Shown here: one piece after another, positions 18,146-28,103 of the stretch
How the letters are laid out: each line of letters starts with the position of its first letter
Numbering within the stretch: position 1 is the first letter of the stretch
Assembly: GCF_003989665.1 (NCBI RefSeq)
Contig: NZ_RZIJ01000012.1
Span: 124,001-188,000 of the forward strand
Reading direction: 5' to 3'
Length of the DNA: 64,000 nt
Origin: Azospirillum doebereinerae
Lineage (GTDB): Bacteria; Pseudomonadota; Alphaproteobacteria; Azospirillales; Azospirillaceae
Notes under the pieces: generated by a model
Databases searched by the model: none
Told to the model about the DNA's origin: nothing
Seen by the model: the letters and a program-made list of their open reading frames with translations, nothing else
Position numbers and translations under genes: made by a program

Positions 18146-19800
18146 CCGAAGGACGCTCCGGCTCCGCCCGGCGGCAGCGGCGCGCGCAGCCGCGACGGGC
18201 GCTCAGGCCCGCTGTGGATCAGCAGGGTGATCGGCTGGGCGTCCACCCGCCGGGTCTCGCCCGGCTCGGCGCCGGTGCCCGGATTGACCGGATAGGCCGG
18301 GAAGCAGGCCCCGGCAACGCTCAGCCGCAGCGCCGTTCCCGGCGCCAGCGTGGCGCAGGCCCCGCGCATGGCGATGGTCAGCGGGCGCGTCGGATCGCCC
18401 GGCTCCACCCGCGCGTGCCCCTGGGTCAGCGGCAGGACGCGCCCGTCGGGGTGCAGCACCGACAGCACGGCGCTGACGTCGAAGGACGGCGCGTCGGCCT
18501 CGATCCACAGATCCAGCGCCACCCGGCCGGCGAGCGTCAGCGGCTCGGTCAGGGCCGGCGTCGTGTAGACCGCCACGTCGGGCCGCCGGTCCACCACGGA
18601 GCGGTCGAAACGGCCGGCGTCCGGCACGGCGTGCCCGCCCACCGCCGGCACCGGGCCGCGCGGGTCGTGCACCACCACGTCGAGCGCCGCCGCCTCCGCC
18701 AGATCCAAGCCGAGCCGCCCGCCCTGCCGGGTCGCCAAGCCGTCGCTGGACAGATGGAAGGCGGTGTCCGCCGCCGGGACGCCGGGCAAATCGTGCCAGC
18801 GCCCGGCCTCCACATCGTGCAGCCGCACCGGCTCGCCACGGTCGGCGCCCTCCCCCTTCAGCACCCGGTCGAACCACGCCAGTTGCAGCGCGTCGAGCGA
18901 CGGCGCCTCCTGCGGTCCCGCCGCCGTCCAGGGGCCGACGACCAGCCGCAGCGGCGCGCGCGACCGTCCGGCGAGCGCCTCGTGCGCGTCGAGCGTCCCG
19001 GCAAGGCGGGGGTCGAACCAGCCGCCGATCTGCATCACGGCGACGTCGGCCGGCATCTCCGTCAGCTTGGCGCGCGGCGACAGCGCGTCCCAATGCGCGC
19101 CGGGGGCCGGCATGGTCAGCCAGTCGTCGTAATGGGTGTAGCGCGCGTAGTCCCGCAGGGCCTGGGGCCGCGACGGGATCTCGTCGTCCAACGGCAGCCG
19201 CCGGGCGGCGTCGGACAGGATGCGGTGGGCCGTGCCGTCCTCGACCCGGCGCGCCGATTCGGCGGCGGCGCGCAAGGCCCAGCCCATCGCGTCGGCCAGC
19301 CGGAAGGCCCCGCCCTCATAGGCCCAGTCGCAGAACACGTCCCAACCGGCGAAGGCCGGCACCACCGCGCGCAACGCCTTGGGCGCCGCCGCCAAGGCCA
19401 GCCATTGCGCCATTCCGGCGTAGCCGCAGCCGTACAGCGCCACCGCACCCGACGATCCGGGCAGCGAGGCCGCCCAGGCGACGGCGTCGGCGCCGTCCTC
19501 GCTCTCGTTCTCGAAGGGGCGGAACCGGCCGTCCGAGGTCCCGCAGCCCCGCATGTCCTGCACCACCACCACATAGCCGCGCGCCGCGTACCAGCGCGGG
19601 TGGGCGTAATGGCTGGTCAGCGCCGTCCGCCGCCCGCAGGCTAGCCGCAGCAGCAGGACCGGCCACGCCCCCGCCGCGTCGGGCCGGTAGAGGTCGGCCT
19701 CCAGCCGCACGCCGTCGCGGGTGCGCATCGACACGGTTTCGGGCGGCCGGACCGGCAGCAGGGGCGAGGTTTCGATGAGCAACGGAGCCAGATGGGTCAT
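18052..19800 (-). CDS. CocE/NonD-type S15 hydrolase lacking the nucleophile and catalytic His
   Basis: About 582 residues with the CocE/NonD plan: alpha/beta-hydrolase core (YVVVVQDMRGCGTSDGRF) and a C-terminal jelly-roll (ALTEPLTLAGRVALDLWIEA). The family cleaves acyl esters or peptides with a Ser-His-Asp triad. Here the nucleophile motif GxSYxG reads GCGYAG (124-129), putting Gly126 at the Ser position. The His after GPW is Ala293 (VVGPWTAAG). Only the Asp in GGWFDPRL (Asp263) remains. I chose ATG 19800 (MTHLAPLL) as the first start giving the family N-terminus. Canonical hydrolysis seems unlikely unless Cys125 substitutes. Confidence 0.82.
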   Translation of the reverse strand: MTHLAPLLIETSPLLPVRPPETVSMRTRDGVRLEADLYRPDAAGAWPVLLLRLACGRRTALTSHYAHPRWYAARGYVVVVQDMRGCGTSDGRFRPFENESEDGADAVAWAASLPGSSGAVALYGCGYAGMAQWLALAAAPKALRAVVPAFAGWDVFCDWAYEGGAFRLADAMGWALRAAAESARRVEDGTAHRILSDAARRLPLDDEIPSRPQALRDYARYTHYDDWLTMPAPGAHWDALSPRAKLTEMPADVAVMQIGGWFDPRLAGTLDAHEALAGRSRAPLRLVVGPWTAAGPQEAPSLDALQLAWFDRVLKGEGADRGEPVRLHDVEAGRWHDLPGVPAADTAFHLSSDGLATRQGGRLGLDLAEAAALDVVVHDPRGPVPAVGGHAVPDAGRFDRSVVDRRPDVAVYTTPALTEPLTLAGRVALDLWIEADAPSFDVSAVLSVLHPDGRVLPLTQGHARVEPGDPTRPLTIAMRGACATLAPGTALRLSVAGACFPAYPVNPGTGAEPGETRRVDAQPITLLIHSGPERPSRLRAPLPPGGAGASFGQEFSSDARSFDTRAGSTSPFAAATRQTSRL

Positions 19801-20104
19801 GCGGGGACGGCGTTCCTGTATCGGCTGTATGACTCCATGGCAAGGCGCGTGCCAGACTAGCGAACGGCATAGAACGCGGTGGGGTTGCCCAGGAAGAGAG
19901 ACGCGCGCGGGCTTTGCGCGCGCTGGGAGAGGTCTGAGAAGGCTGTAGGGTTTGGAATTTCTCTTTCCGACAATGACAAAGGCGTCCCAAGGAAAGAGGC
20001 TTGGACGTTGGCCGAGCTCCTCCCCCGCAAGGGGAGAGAGGCTTTGCCAGTTCCCAAACGCCCAACAACACGGCTCATGCCCAAAAATCAGGCCATCAGC
20101 CCAA
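19801..20104. other. Intergenic region between hydrolase and adenine deaminase genes
   Basis: About 300 bases containing a GC-only hairpin near 19903-19923 (CGCGCG around a GGGCTTT loop) and a weak, broken palindromic-repeat-like piece near 20016-20042 (CTCCTCCCCCGCAAGGGGAG). I see no gene. Confidence 0.5.
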
Positions 20105-21814
20105 TCAGGCGGCAATCAATTCGAAGCGGTCCACGTCCACCATACCACGGTCGGTGATCTTCAGATGCGGGATGACCGGCAGCGGCAGGAAGGCCAGTTG
20201 CAGGAAGGGTTCGGCCAGCGGGCAGCCCATCGCGCGGACGGCGGCGCGCAGGGAGCGCAGCTTCGCCTCCACCGCTTCGAACGGCTCCAGGCTCATCAGC
20301 CCGGCCAGCGGCAGGGCGAGTTCGCCGACGACTTTCCCGTTGCGCACCGCGACGAAGCCGCCCTGAAGCTCGATCAGCCGGTTGACCGCCACGGCCATGT
20401 CGGCGTCGGACGCCCCCACCACGCAGATGTTGTGGCTGTCATGCCCGACCGAGGAGGCCAGCGCGCCCTCCGCGAAGCCGAAGCCCTGGACGAAGCCGCG
20501 CCCGACGTTGCGGTTGCTGCCGTGGCGGGCGAACACGCAGATTTTCAGCAGGTCGCGCGCCGGATCGGCGACCATACGGCCGCCGACGACGGGAACCTCG
20601 ATCCGTCGGTGCTCGGTGAGGATCTTCCCCGGTTCCAGCCCGATCACCGACTGCACCGACACGCCGGCGGGAACCGCGAAATCCGCGACCTCCACCGGGT
20701 CGAGCCGCACCGAATCCACCCCGACCGGCGTCACCGACGGGCGTCCCGCGAAGCTCTCCGGCGTCACCACGCGCCCGCCCCGGATCACGCGGTTGACCGC
20801 GCAGTCCTCCAGATCGTCGAGCAGCACCAGGTCGGCCCGGTGCCCCGGCGCCACCAAGCCCCGGTCGTACAGGCGGAAACCGCGCGCCGCCGACCACGTC
20901 GCCGCCCGGTAGACATGGGCGACCGGCGCGCCCAGCCGGATGGCGCTGCGGATGAGGTGGTCCATGTGCCCCTCCTCCGCGATGTCCAGCGGGTTGCGGT
21001 CGTCGGTGCAGAAGCCCAGGAAGGGCGAGGTCTCCGGGGAGATCACCCCGGCCAGGGCGTGGACGTCCTTCGACACCGACCCGTCGCGGATCAGCACCTG
21101 CATGCCCTTGCGCAGCTTCTCCATCGCCTCGGCGGCGCTGGTGGTCTCGTGGCAGTTGCGGATGCCGCAGGACAGGTAGGCGTTCAGCTCCTTCCCCGAG
21201 ACCAGCGGCGCGTGGCCGTCGATGTGGCGGCCGTCGAAGGCGGCCAGCTTGTCCAGCACCCCGTCCACCTTGTGGAAGACGCCGGGGAAGTTCATGAACT
21301 CGGCCAGCCCGATGACCTTGGGGTGGTCCTTGTGGCGGATCAGGTCGGCCGCCTCCAGCCGCGCGCCCGAGGTCTCCAACTCCGTCGCCGGCACGCAGGA
21401 GGAGAGCTGCACGAACAGGTCGATGACCGTACCCTCGGCGCTGTCGAGGAAGTAGCGCAGTCCCTCCTCGCCCAGCACGTTGCAGATCTCGTGCGGGTCG
21501 CAGATCGCCGTGGTGGTCCCGCGCGGCAGGACGCAGCGGTCGAACTCCTGCGGGGTGACGCAGGTGGATTCGCAATGCAGGTGGGTGTCGATGAAGCCGG
21601 GAACCACGGTCAGCCCGCGCCCGTCGATCTCCTCCACCCCGTCGTAGGATTCGTAGGTGCCGACGATCACGTCGCCGCAGACGGCGATGTCGCCTTGCGC
21701 GATCTCGCCGGTGACGACGTTGAGGAAGCGCGTGTCCTTGATGACCAGATCGGCCCTGCTTTCGCCCAACGCCTGCCCGATGCGCGTCTTCAACGCGTCC
21801 CGACCGATCGCCAT
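20105..21814 (-). CDS. ade: Adenine deaminase
   Basis: A 569-residue amidohydrolase of the Ade family, converting adenine to hypoxanthine and ammonia for purine salvage. It has the metal site GFIDTHLHCEST early on, then GTTTAICDPHEICNVLG, HIDGHAPLVSG and GFCTDDRNPLDI. The C-terminal half carries RHGSNRNVGRGFVQGFG and SVGHDSHNICVVG, typical of Ade. Length is usual. I chose ATG 21814; the same frame stays open far upstream but is antisense-type coding there. apt at 31207 uses the same substrate but is not linked. Confidence 0.95.
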   Translation of the reverse strand: MAIGRDALKTRIGQALGESRADLVIKDTRFLNVVTGEIAQGDIAVCGDVIVGTYESYDGVEEIDGRGLTVVPGFIDTHLHCESTCVTPQEFDRCVLPRGTTTAICDPHEICNVLGEEGLRYFLDSAEGTVIDLFVQLSSCVPATELETSGARLEAADLIRHKDHPKVIGLAEFMNFPGVFHKVDGVLDKLAAFDGRHIDGHAPLVSGKELNAYLSCGIRNCHETTSAAEAMEKLRKGMQVLIRDGSVSKDVHALAGVISPETSPFLGFCTDDRNPLDIAEEGHMDHLIRSAIRLGAPVAHVYRAATWSAARGFRLYDRGLVAPGHRADLVLLDDLEDCAVNRVIRGGRVVTPESFAGRPSVTPVGVDSVRLDPVEVADFAVPAGVSVQSVIGLEPGKILTEHRRIEVPVVGGRMVADPARDLLKICVFARHGSNRNVGRGFVQGFGFAEGALASSVGHDSHNICVVGASDADMAVAVNRLIELQGGFVAVRNGKVVGELALPLAGLMSLEPFEAVEAKLRSLRAAVRAMGCPLAEPFLQLAFLPLPVIPHLKITDRGMVDVDRFELIAA

Positions 21815-21885
21815 GCCCGCCCTCTTTCCATATGTACGCTTAAAGGCTGAAAGTGGCGCGGCCGGCGGGAATGCGCAAGCGGGGG

Positions 21886-23295
21886 CTACTCCCCATCGTA
21901 GGGATGCGCCACGGGCAGCCGGACGCTGACCGTCGTGCCCTCTCCCTCGCGGCTGCGGACGTCGAGCGAGCCGTTCAGCAGCTCCACGAAGGACCGCACC
22001 AGCGGCAGCCCCAGCCCGGTGCCGCCCGACCGTCGCGACAGCTGGCTGTCCACCTGCCCGAAGGGTTGCAGGGCGATGGCGATGCCCTCGGCGCTCATGC
22101 CGATGCCGGTGTCGGCGACCTCGATCAGCACGCGGTCGCGGTCGGGCCGGACGCGCAGCGCCACCCGGCCGCCCGGATTGGTGAACTTCACCGCGTTCGA
22201 CAGCAGGTTCAGCAGAATCTGCTTCACCCGCACCGGGTCGCCCAGCATCGGCGGCGTGTCGTCCGCCACCGACTCCTCCAGGGTCAGCCCACCCTCCTCC
22301 GCCCGCTCGGCGATCAGCAGCAGCGAGCTTTCCACCGCGTCGCGCACGTCCATCGGCTGCGGGTGGAGGTCGAGCTTCCCGGCTTCGATCTTCGACACGT
22401 CGAGGATGTCGCTGATGACCGCCAGCAGATGCTGGCCGGACTTGCCGATCACCTGCGCGTAGTCGAGGTATTTCGGGTGGCCGAGCGGGCCGACGATCTC
22501 GCCCTCCATCATCGAGGAAAAGCCGATGATGGCGTTCAGCGGCGTGCGCAGCTCGTGGCTCATGTTCGCCAGGAACTCGCTCTTGGCCCGGTTGGCCAGT
22601 TCGGCCTGCTCCTTGGCCTGGATCAGCGCCTGTTCGGCGCGGCGGCGTTCCTGCACCTCCTGCATCAAGGCGCGGGTGCGTTCGGCGACGCGCATCTCCA
22701 GCTCGTCGCGGGCTTGGCGCAGGGCCAGTTCCGCCCGCTTGCGCCGGCTGATGTCCTGCCCGACGCAGATGATGCCGGGCGCCACGCCGTCGGCCTCCGG
22801 CATGCGGTTCATGTTCCACAGCAGCACCCGCTCCTCCGCCCCGGAACGGCCGCGCTGCACATGCTCGAAGTTGCGGATCTCCTGCCCTTCCGCCGCGATG
22901 GCGAGCTGGGCCGCGAAGGCGCTGGTCGGGCGCTCGCCGACCACCTCCATCCAGGGGCGGCCGATGGCGGTGCCGGGCTCCAGCCCAAAGGCGCGCTCGG
23001 CCTCGCGGTTGGCCTCCTGCACGCAGCCGTCCTCGCCCAGCACCAGGATGATGCTGGCCGCCGTCTGCACCAGGGAGCGGAACCGCGCCTCGCTGACGCG
23101 CAGGCCCGCCTCGCGTCGTTTCAGGTCGTCGATGCCGGCGACGATGCCGACGATGCGGTCGGGTCGCAGGGCCGTGCCGCGCTGGAGCGCCTCCAGCTCC
23201 GCCACGCGGCGTTGCAGGCGAAGGATCGTGTCCGCCGGCGTTTCCGCCGGTGGAGCCTGCTGAGGCGGGGCCAGGGTCGGCGTCGCCACGGTCAT
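21886..23295 (-). CDS. PAS-domain sensor histidine kinase
   Basis: About 469 residues, soluble. A coiled N-terminus ([13 protein letters not shown]) leads to a PAS domain at about 65-190, ending at the PAC segment [11 protein letters not shown] coiled coil follows, then HisKA with the phospho-acceptor His in [19 protein letters not shown], and an HATPase_c with [15 protein letters not shown] and [10 protein letters not shown]. It autophosphorylates and passes phosphate to a response regulator, but none is adjacent. ATG 23295 (MTVATPTL) is preferred to upstream starts. The ade gene follows on the same strand after 71 bases. Confidence 0.92.
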   Translation of the reverse strand: MTVATPTLAPPQQAPPAETPADTILRLQRRVAELEALQRGTALRPDRIVGIVAGIDDLKRREAGLRVSEARFRSLVQTAASIILVLGEDGCVQEANREAERAFGLEPGTAIGRPWMEVVGERPTSAFAAQLAIAAEGQEIRNFEHVQRGRSGAEERVLLWNMNRMPEADGVAPGIICVGQDISRRKRAELALRQARDELEMRVAERTRALMQEVQERRRAEQALIQAKEQAELANRAKSEFLANMSHELRTPLNAIIGFSSMMEGEIVGPLGHPKYLDYAQVIGKSGQHLLAVISDILDVSKIEAGKLDLHPQPMDVRDAVESSLLLIAERAEEGGLTLEESVADDTPPMLGDPVRVKQILLNLLSNAVKFTNPGGRVALRVRPDRDRVLIEVADTGIGMSAEGIAIALQPFGQVDSQLSRRSGGTGLGLPLVRSFVELLNGSLDVRSREGEGTTVSVRLPVAHPYDGE

Positions 23296-23544
23296 CCACA
23301 CTCCTCGCCAAACCACTGGGCCAGACGGCTGGTATCGCTTCCGTACTATGCGGTCAAATGCCGCAGTTGCGCAACAGCCGCTTCGTCCCGCCAAGCTCTT
23401 GCGCAGGGCCGCTCCACGGCTATTGGGGCAAACCGCGACAGCACGCCGCACGCAAAGTTAAGTTTGCTGAAATATTACAGGACCAACCCTTGCTCGGTTG
23501 CGGGTGATCATACAAGAACACGGTCAAAGAAAAAGGCGGAAACG
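23296..23544. other. Divergent promoter region between histidine kinase and chemoreceptor genes
   Basis: A 249-base gap. The half near the chemoreceptor is AT-rich (around 23455-23480) and contains its ribosome site. No hairpin or gene is seen. Confidence 0.45.
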
Positions 23545-25236
23545 ATGCTGTCAGCGCTTCGCAATCTAAGGATCGGTCCCAAGATTTATTCGGTGGTCGG
23601 CATCCAGGCGGTGATCGCCGCCGTGCTCGGCCTGCTGGCGCTGACCGCCATGGAGGATTTGTCCGGCCGCGCGGCGCGGATCGAGAACGCCGCCCAGCGG
23701 CAGACGCTTGGCGAGCGGCTGAACGGGCTTGTCCTGGGCGCGGTGATGGACAGCCGGGGCGTTTACATGGCGCGCGACGCCGCCGAGAGCGACAAGTTCG
23801 GCAAGCCGCTGCTTGCCACGCTGGCGGCGCTCGGCACCCAGATGGCCGCCCTGGACGCCCTCACCCCGCCGGCCGAGCGTGCGCTGGCGCAGGCCGCCTC
23901 CGCCAAACTGGCCGAATTCGTGACCTTCCGCACCGAACTGGCGCGGATCGGCCACGAGAAGGGCTCCGCCGAGGCGCGGCTCTACGGCGACAACGACGCC
24001 AACCGTCGGAACCGGCAGGCGCTCAACGCCGAGCTGGGCCGGCTGGTCGCCGCCATCGACGTCGAGGCCGAGCGGCTGCGTCGGGAGCAGGGCGCCGCCC
24101 AGACGCACTGGACCGTCATCGTCGCGCTGACCGCCGCCCTCGGCATCGCCGCCGCGCTGTTGCTGTCGGTGTCGATCGCGCGCGGCCAGATCGCCCGGCC
24201 GCTGCAACGGATGACCGCCGCCATGACCGGAATCGCCGCCGGGGACACCGCCGCCGCGGTGCCCGGCACCGGGTCCGCCGACGAGATCGGCGACATGGCC
24301 CGCGCGGTGCTGGTGTTCCGCGACGCCCTGCGCCGCAACCAGGAACTCGCCGCGCAGGAGCGCGACGCCGTCGCCGCCCGCCAGCGGCGCCAGGACGCGC
24401 TGGAATCGCTGACCCACGACTTCACCGCGAAGATCGCCGGGCTTTGCCGTACCTTGAACGGCGAGGCCGACCAGATTCGTGGCAACGCCGAGGGGCTGTC
24501 GGATTCGGCCCGCGACGCCTCGCACCGCTCCGCGACCGTCGCGGCGGCGGCGGAGCAGGCGACCGGCAACGTCCACACCGTCGCCGCCGCGACCGAACAG
24601 ATGGTCTCCTCCATCGCCGACATCAGCCAACGCATGACCGAGGCCGCCCGCATCGCCAGCGAGGCCGAGGGCGAGGCCCAGCGCACCAACGCCACCGTCC
24701 AGGGGCTGGCCGGCGCCGCCGAGCGGATCGGCGCGGTGGTGAAGATGATCAACGACATCGCCAGCCAGACCAATTTGCTGGCACTGAACGCGACCATCGA
24801 GGCGGCGCGTGCGGGCGAGGCCGGCAAGGGTTTCGCGGTGGTGGCGACGGAGGTGAAGAACCTCGCCAACCAGACCGCCAAGGCGACGGAGGACATCTCC
24901 GCCCAGATCGTCGCGATCCAGGGCGAGAGCCACAACGCCGTCACCGCCATCAGCGGCATCGTCGGCACCATCGAGCGGATCAACGGCATCAGCGCCAGCG
25001 TGTCCGCCGCCGTGGAGCAGCAGGGCGCCGCGACCCGCGAGATCACCCGCAACGTGCGAGAGGCGGCCAGCGGCACCCACGACGTGTCGCAGACCATCGC
25101 CGGGGTGTCCAACGCCGCCGACCGCACCGGCGCCGCCGCCGGCCGCATGCTCGACGCCGCGCAGGGACTGACCACCCACGCCCGCACCCTCCAGGCGGAC
25201 GTGGACGATTTCGCGGCGCGGATGAAGGCGGCGTGA
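23545..25236 (+). CDS. Methyl-accepting chemotaxis protein
   Basis: A 563-residue chemoreceptor. TM1 lies at about 15-35; the periplasmic part is all-helical and resembles a four-helix-bundle sensor. TM2 is near 190-212 ([20 protein letters not shown]), then HAMP and the signalling hairpin with [18 protein letters not shown] and [10 protein letters not shown]. The ATG follows AAAGGCGGAAACG. It differs from the 1806-3491 receptor in its sensor but shares the cytoplasmic tip, so both probably feed the same Che array. It is divergent from the histidine kinase gene. Confidence 0.95.
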   Translation: MLSALRNLRIGPKIYSVVGIQAVIAAVLGLLALTAMEDLSGRAARIENAAQRQTLGERLNGLVLGAVMDSRGVYMARDAAESDKFGKPLLATLAALGTQMAALDALTPPAERALAQAASAKLAEFVTFRTELARIGHEKGSAEARLYGDNDANRRNRQALNAELGRLVAAIDVEAERLRREQGAAQTHWTVIVALTAALGIAAALLLSVSIARGQIARPLQRMTAAMTGIAAGDTAAAVPGTGSADEIGDMARAVLVFRDALRRNQELAAQERDAVAARQRRQDALESLTHDFTAKIAGLCRTLNGEADQIRGNAEGLSDSARDASHRSATVAAAAEQATGNVHTVAAATEQMVSSIADISQRMTEAARIASEAEGEAQRTNATVQGLAGAAERIGAVVKMINDIASQTNLLALNATIEAARAGEAGKGFAVVATEVKNLANQTAKATEDISAQIVAIQGESHNAVTAISGIVGTIERINGISASVSAAVEQQGAATREITRNVREAASGTHDVSQTIAGVSNAADRTGAAAGRMLDAAQGLTTHARTLQADVDDFAARMKAA

Positions 25237-25283
25237 AGGGAGGGGCTTGAAGAGGGCGCCTCTTCCCATAGGCACAAACTCAA

Positions 25284-25308
25284 ACCCTCTCCCCCTGGGG
25301 GAGAGGGT
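25284..25308. repeat. Short perfect palindrome between convergent genes
   Basis: ACCCTCTCCCCC and GGGGGAGAGGGT flank a single T, a 12-bp perfect inverted repeat. It resembles one arm of the longer palindromic elements and lies between convergent genes, so it may act as a terminator or be a half-element. Confidence 0.7.
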
Positions 25309-25328
25309 CGACCGATCCTTAAAATCTC

Positions 25329-26450
25329 TCAAGCCACCCGGTCTTCCGGAACCATCAGATCGCCCAGCTTCGCCAAGAGGAATTCCAGATCCTCCGGCGC
25401 CAGATCCTCGTACTGGGTCAGGATGCGTTCGATCAAGCGGCGGCGGTGGCGGGCGAGGTCGCCCGGTTCGCCGTCGTAGGGCGTTTCCTTCAAAACGTCG
25501 ATGGCGATGCGGCAGGCCGGCAGCAGGGCCGAGGGCAGCTTCGCCTTGTCGTAGAGGGATTTCAGCCCCAACCGCCCGGCGTCGTGAATCAGCAGCCGCG
25601 TGTTGGTCATCGGCACGTTCGCCAGCAGCGACATCGCCGTCTCGAAGAAGGCGATGTCCCCGGTGCACAGCGAGCGCACCAGCAATGAGGGCGTCAGCCG
25701 GCCGGTCTGCGCCAATTGCGCCACCAGCCGCTCCAGAGCGCCCTCGTCGCTCTCGCCGCTGAACAGGGCGACGGTCGCCCGCTCGCGGCTTTGCAGGATC
25801 AGGTCGGACGCCACCTGGGCCGGCAGCTCGTGGTACGAGACCAGATGCTGGCGCAGCTTTTCCGACACCACGGCAACCAGCCGCTCGGCGATGGTGATCG
25901 GCAGCTTGGAGCGATGGACCAGCGGATCCTGCACCGCCTCGCTGTCGCCGAAACGGTCGATGACCTTGCCGAGGCTGCGTTCACCCAGCTCCGCGCCCTC
26001 GTTGGCGACCAGCGCCGCCACGGCCTTTTCCGAGGCGGTCTCGATCAGCGCGTCGGCGACGGCGGCCGGCACGGTCGGGCGCTGGGCGATGGCGGTCTGC
26101 TTGGAATCGGTGCCCGAACGCACGATCTCCACCAGATCGGCGCTGGTCAGCACCGTGGAGACGCTGAGCAGCGGGATCGCCACCGCCTCCACGTCGCGGG
26201 CGAGGCTCAACGCAATGTCGCGCGGCAGCGACGGGCTGGCCTTCAGATTGTCGGCCAGGGTCTGGCGCACGCGCACGACGGTGTCCCGCACCATCACGCG
26301 GATGATGTCCTCGGCCAGCTTGCGCTCGCTGTCGGACAGCGCGGTGCTGTCGAACTGGTGCGCGATCTTGGCGGCGAGGTCGTTGCGGCTGTTCGGCGAC
26401 GGGTCCGACAGCAGCCGGGCGACGTCGTCCTTGGTCAGATGTTCGCTCAT
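25329..26450 (-). CDS. DUF2336 domain protein
   Basis: About 373 residues, soluble and mostly helical, with a repeated HEAT-like pattern (for example DLAAKIAHQFDSTALSDSER and VRQTLADNLKASPSLPRDIA). This matches the alphaproteobacterial DUF2336 family, which has no settled function; some members are linked to signalling or cell-cycle proteins. ATG 26450 (MSEHLTKDDVARLL) is the natural start because the upstream extension looks non-coding. It is convergent with the second chemoreceptor gene. Confidence 0.82.
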   Translation of the reverse strand: MSEHLTKDDVARLLSDPSPNSRNDLAAKIAHQFDSTALSDSERKLAEDIIRVMVRDTVVRVRQTLADNLKASPSLPRDIALSLARDVEAVAIPLLSVSTVLTSADLVEIVRSGTDSKQTAIAQRPTVPAAVADALIETASEKAVAALVANEGAELGERSLGKVIDRFGDSEAVQDPLVHRSKLPITIAERLVAVVSEKLRQHLVSYHELPAQVASDLILQSRERATVALFSGESDEGALERLVAQLAQTGRLTPSLLVRSLCTGDIAFFETAMSLLANVPMTNTRLLIHDAGRLGLKSLYDKAKLPSALLPACRIAIDVLKETPYDGEPGDLARHRRRLIERILTQYEDLAPEDLEFLLAKLGDLMVPEDRVA

Positions 26451-26618
26451 GGGTCGCGGACCCTTCCTACCCGAAGCGCCCCCTTGTCGTCGGAGACTGT
26501 GTTCCAAAGGTCTCGTCGGAGACGATGTTCCAAAGGAAAGGATGTGACGAAACGATTTAACCTTCATTAACACCGGAGACATCACGGACCATCCGTGCCG
26601 TCCAGCACTGGCCGATGC

Positions 26619-27383
26619 TCAGGAAACCTCCACGAAGCTCGGCGGTTCCGGAAGGATCGAACGCCGCCGCCGGGCGCCGCGCAACCGCAACTCCAACTCG
26701 GCCATCTGCTCCTCCACCGCGATGAAACACTGGGAGGGCACCTCCAGCCCCCGGTCCTCGTACACATAGGCGTCGGGGTGCGCCTTCGCCCAGCGACCGA
26801 TGGCCGCGTCGCGCTCGCGCAGCAACTCCACGATCTGGGGGCGGAACAGCCGGACCAAGCCGGTGATCCAGCGGTTTGCCGGCCAGGATGGGCGGGCGTG
26901 GTCGACCACGAAGGAATCGAGCATGGCGATCACGTCGTCGGCCTTGTACCACGTTTCCCCAGTGACCCAGCGGTTGGTGGTGAACAGCCGCACCGGCTGC
27001 CCGGCGACGTCCATGGCGATGCCGATCAGGTGCGACAGGGCGTCGTTGTCGTTCTCCGGCGGCTCCAGATCGGGCAGAGCCACCGGCCGCACGCCGTCGG
27101 GCATGCCGTGGGGCCGCAGGAAGGTGTGGAAATGGCCGTGCTCGCCATTGGGCCGCTCGCCCTCCGGGTGGCAGTGGTAATAATACTGCGCGTGGTATTC
27201 CGCGTCGTAGACGTCGCCCGGCGGGTAATGGCGCCATTCGTAGAGCGTGCCGTGGCCGCGCAGCAGTTCGCCGACCACGGTGTCGCCGGTCTTGGCAAGA
27301 ACGCGCTGGCAGACCCGGACCTCCCGTCCGGCCTCGGCCATCACCTCCAACTCCTCGCGGGAAAGTCCCGAAAGATCCGTCAT
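26619..27383 (-). CDS. Conserved hypothetical protein (possibly DUF6969)
   Basis: A 254-residue soluble protein with a helical start (LSREELEVMAEAGREVRVCQ) and a His/Tyr-rich middle (HYPPGDVYDAEYHAQYYYHC, GEHGHFHTFLRP), then LFTTNRWVTGETWY. The clustered His and acidic residues could bind metal, but I recognise no catalytic motif. It brings DUF6969 to mind; that is recollection, not a search. ATG 27383 follows ACAGGCGG. It stands between the DUF2336 gene and the Mla operon on the same strand. Confidence 0.65.
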   Translation of the reverse strand: MTDLSGLSREELEVMAEAGREVRVCQRVLAKTGDTVVGELLRGHGTLYEWRHYPPGDVYDAEYHAQYYYHCHPEGERPNGEHGHFHTFLRPHGMPDGVRPVALPDLEPPENDNDALSHLIGIAMDVAGQPVRLFTTNRWVTGETWYKADDVIAMLDSFVVDHARPSWPANRWITGLVRLFRPQIVELLRERDAAIGRWAKAHPDAYVYEDRGLEVPSQCFIAVEEQMAELELRLRGARRRRSILPEPPSFVEVS

Positions 27384-27479
27384 CCGCCTGTCCGTCGGTG
27401 CGTCAATACCCCTATTACGTACGCGGAGAGCGGATGGTGGCAAGGGTTTTCCGGGATAGCTCCCCCGTAGGAGGAGGGG

Positions 27480-28103
27480 TCAGGAGGCGGGCTGCACCCC
27501 GCTGCGCAGAGCCCAGCCGACCATTGCGCCGGTGACCTGTCCCAGCGCCGCGTCGAAGGCGGCGATCACGTCGGTGAAATCGCGTCCGCGCACCGGCACC
27601 GTCGCCTCGAAGGTCTCGCCGGCCTCGATGGTCCGGCGCGGCATGGCGACCAGCTTGGCCGACAGGCGCACGTGCACGCGGTCGGGGCTGGCGGCGCCGG
27701 GAGTGGCGTATTCGGCCTGGAAGTCGCGCAGCTCCGATTTCAGGACGAAATCCGAGCGTAGCCCCACCGTGTCGCGTCCGACCGAGACGATCCGCCCGCT
27801 GTCCTCGAAGGACTGGACGATCAGCCCCTGCACCATCGTCGGCGCCCGGTCGGCCCAGGACACGTCGGCGAAATAATCCAGCGAGGTCGGTGTCCGGGCC
27901 AACGCGATGCGCGGCGTGTCGATGCCGGCGGCGGCGGCCGGCGCCTCGACCAGCAACTGCCACTCGACCTTGGGCGCCGCCGCATCCGCCACCGCGCCCG
28001 ACGTCAGCGTGTAGAGCTTGGGCGCCGTCGGGTTGAGGGTGGAGCAGGCGGCGACGCCGAGCAGAACAGCGGCGCTCCACGCCGCGCGAAACCGACCGTT
28101 CAT
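27480..28103 (-). CDS. PqiC-type auxiliary lipoprotein of the Mla/MCE transporter
   Basis: A 207-residue lipoprotein with lipobox LLGVAAC (Cys20) and the ABC-type transport auxiliary domain (PKLYTLTSG ... SYFADVSWADR-like core seen as SLDYFADVSWADRAP). Such proteins sit at the outer membrane inner face and partner MCE complexes, as PqiC does for PqiB. It is the last gene of the mlaE-mlaF-mlaD set; its ATG overlaps the mlaD stop by 4 bases. Confidence 0.9.
   Translation of the reverse strand: MNGRFRAAWSAAVLLGVAACSTLNPTAPKLYTLTSGAVADAAAPKVEWQLLVEAPAAAAGIDTPRIALARTPTSLDYFADVSWADRAPTMVQGLIVQSFEDSGRIVSVGRDTVGLRSDFVLKSELRDFQAEYATPGAASPDRVHVRLSAKLVAMPRRTIEAGETFEATVPVRGRDFTDVIAAFDAALGQVTGAMVGWALRSGVQPAS

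Noticed and set aside
20105-23311. One continuous minus-strand frame covering adenine deaminase and part of the histidine kinase gene, suggesting a fusion.
   Set aside because: The kinase is encoded in another frame there; the deaminase starts cleanly at 21814 and the upstream extension has no domain.
21853-23544. Open plus-strand extension upstream of the second chemoreceptor, giving an apparent 1127-residue protein.
   Set aside because: The extension is antisense to the histidine kinase gene; the receptor has a strong ribosome site and TM1 right after ATG 23545.
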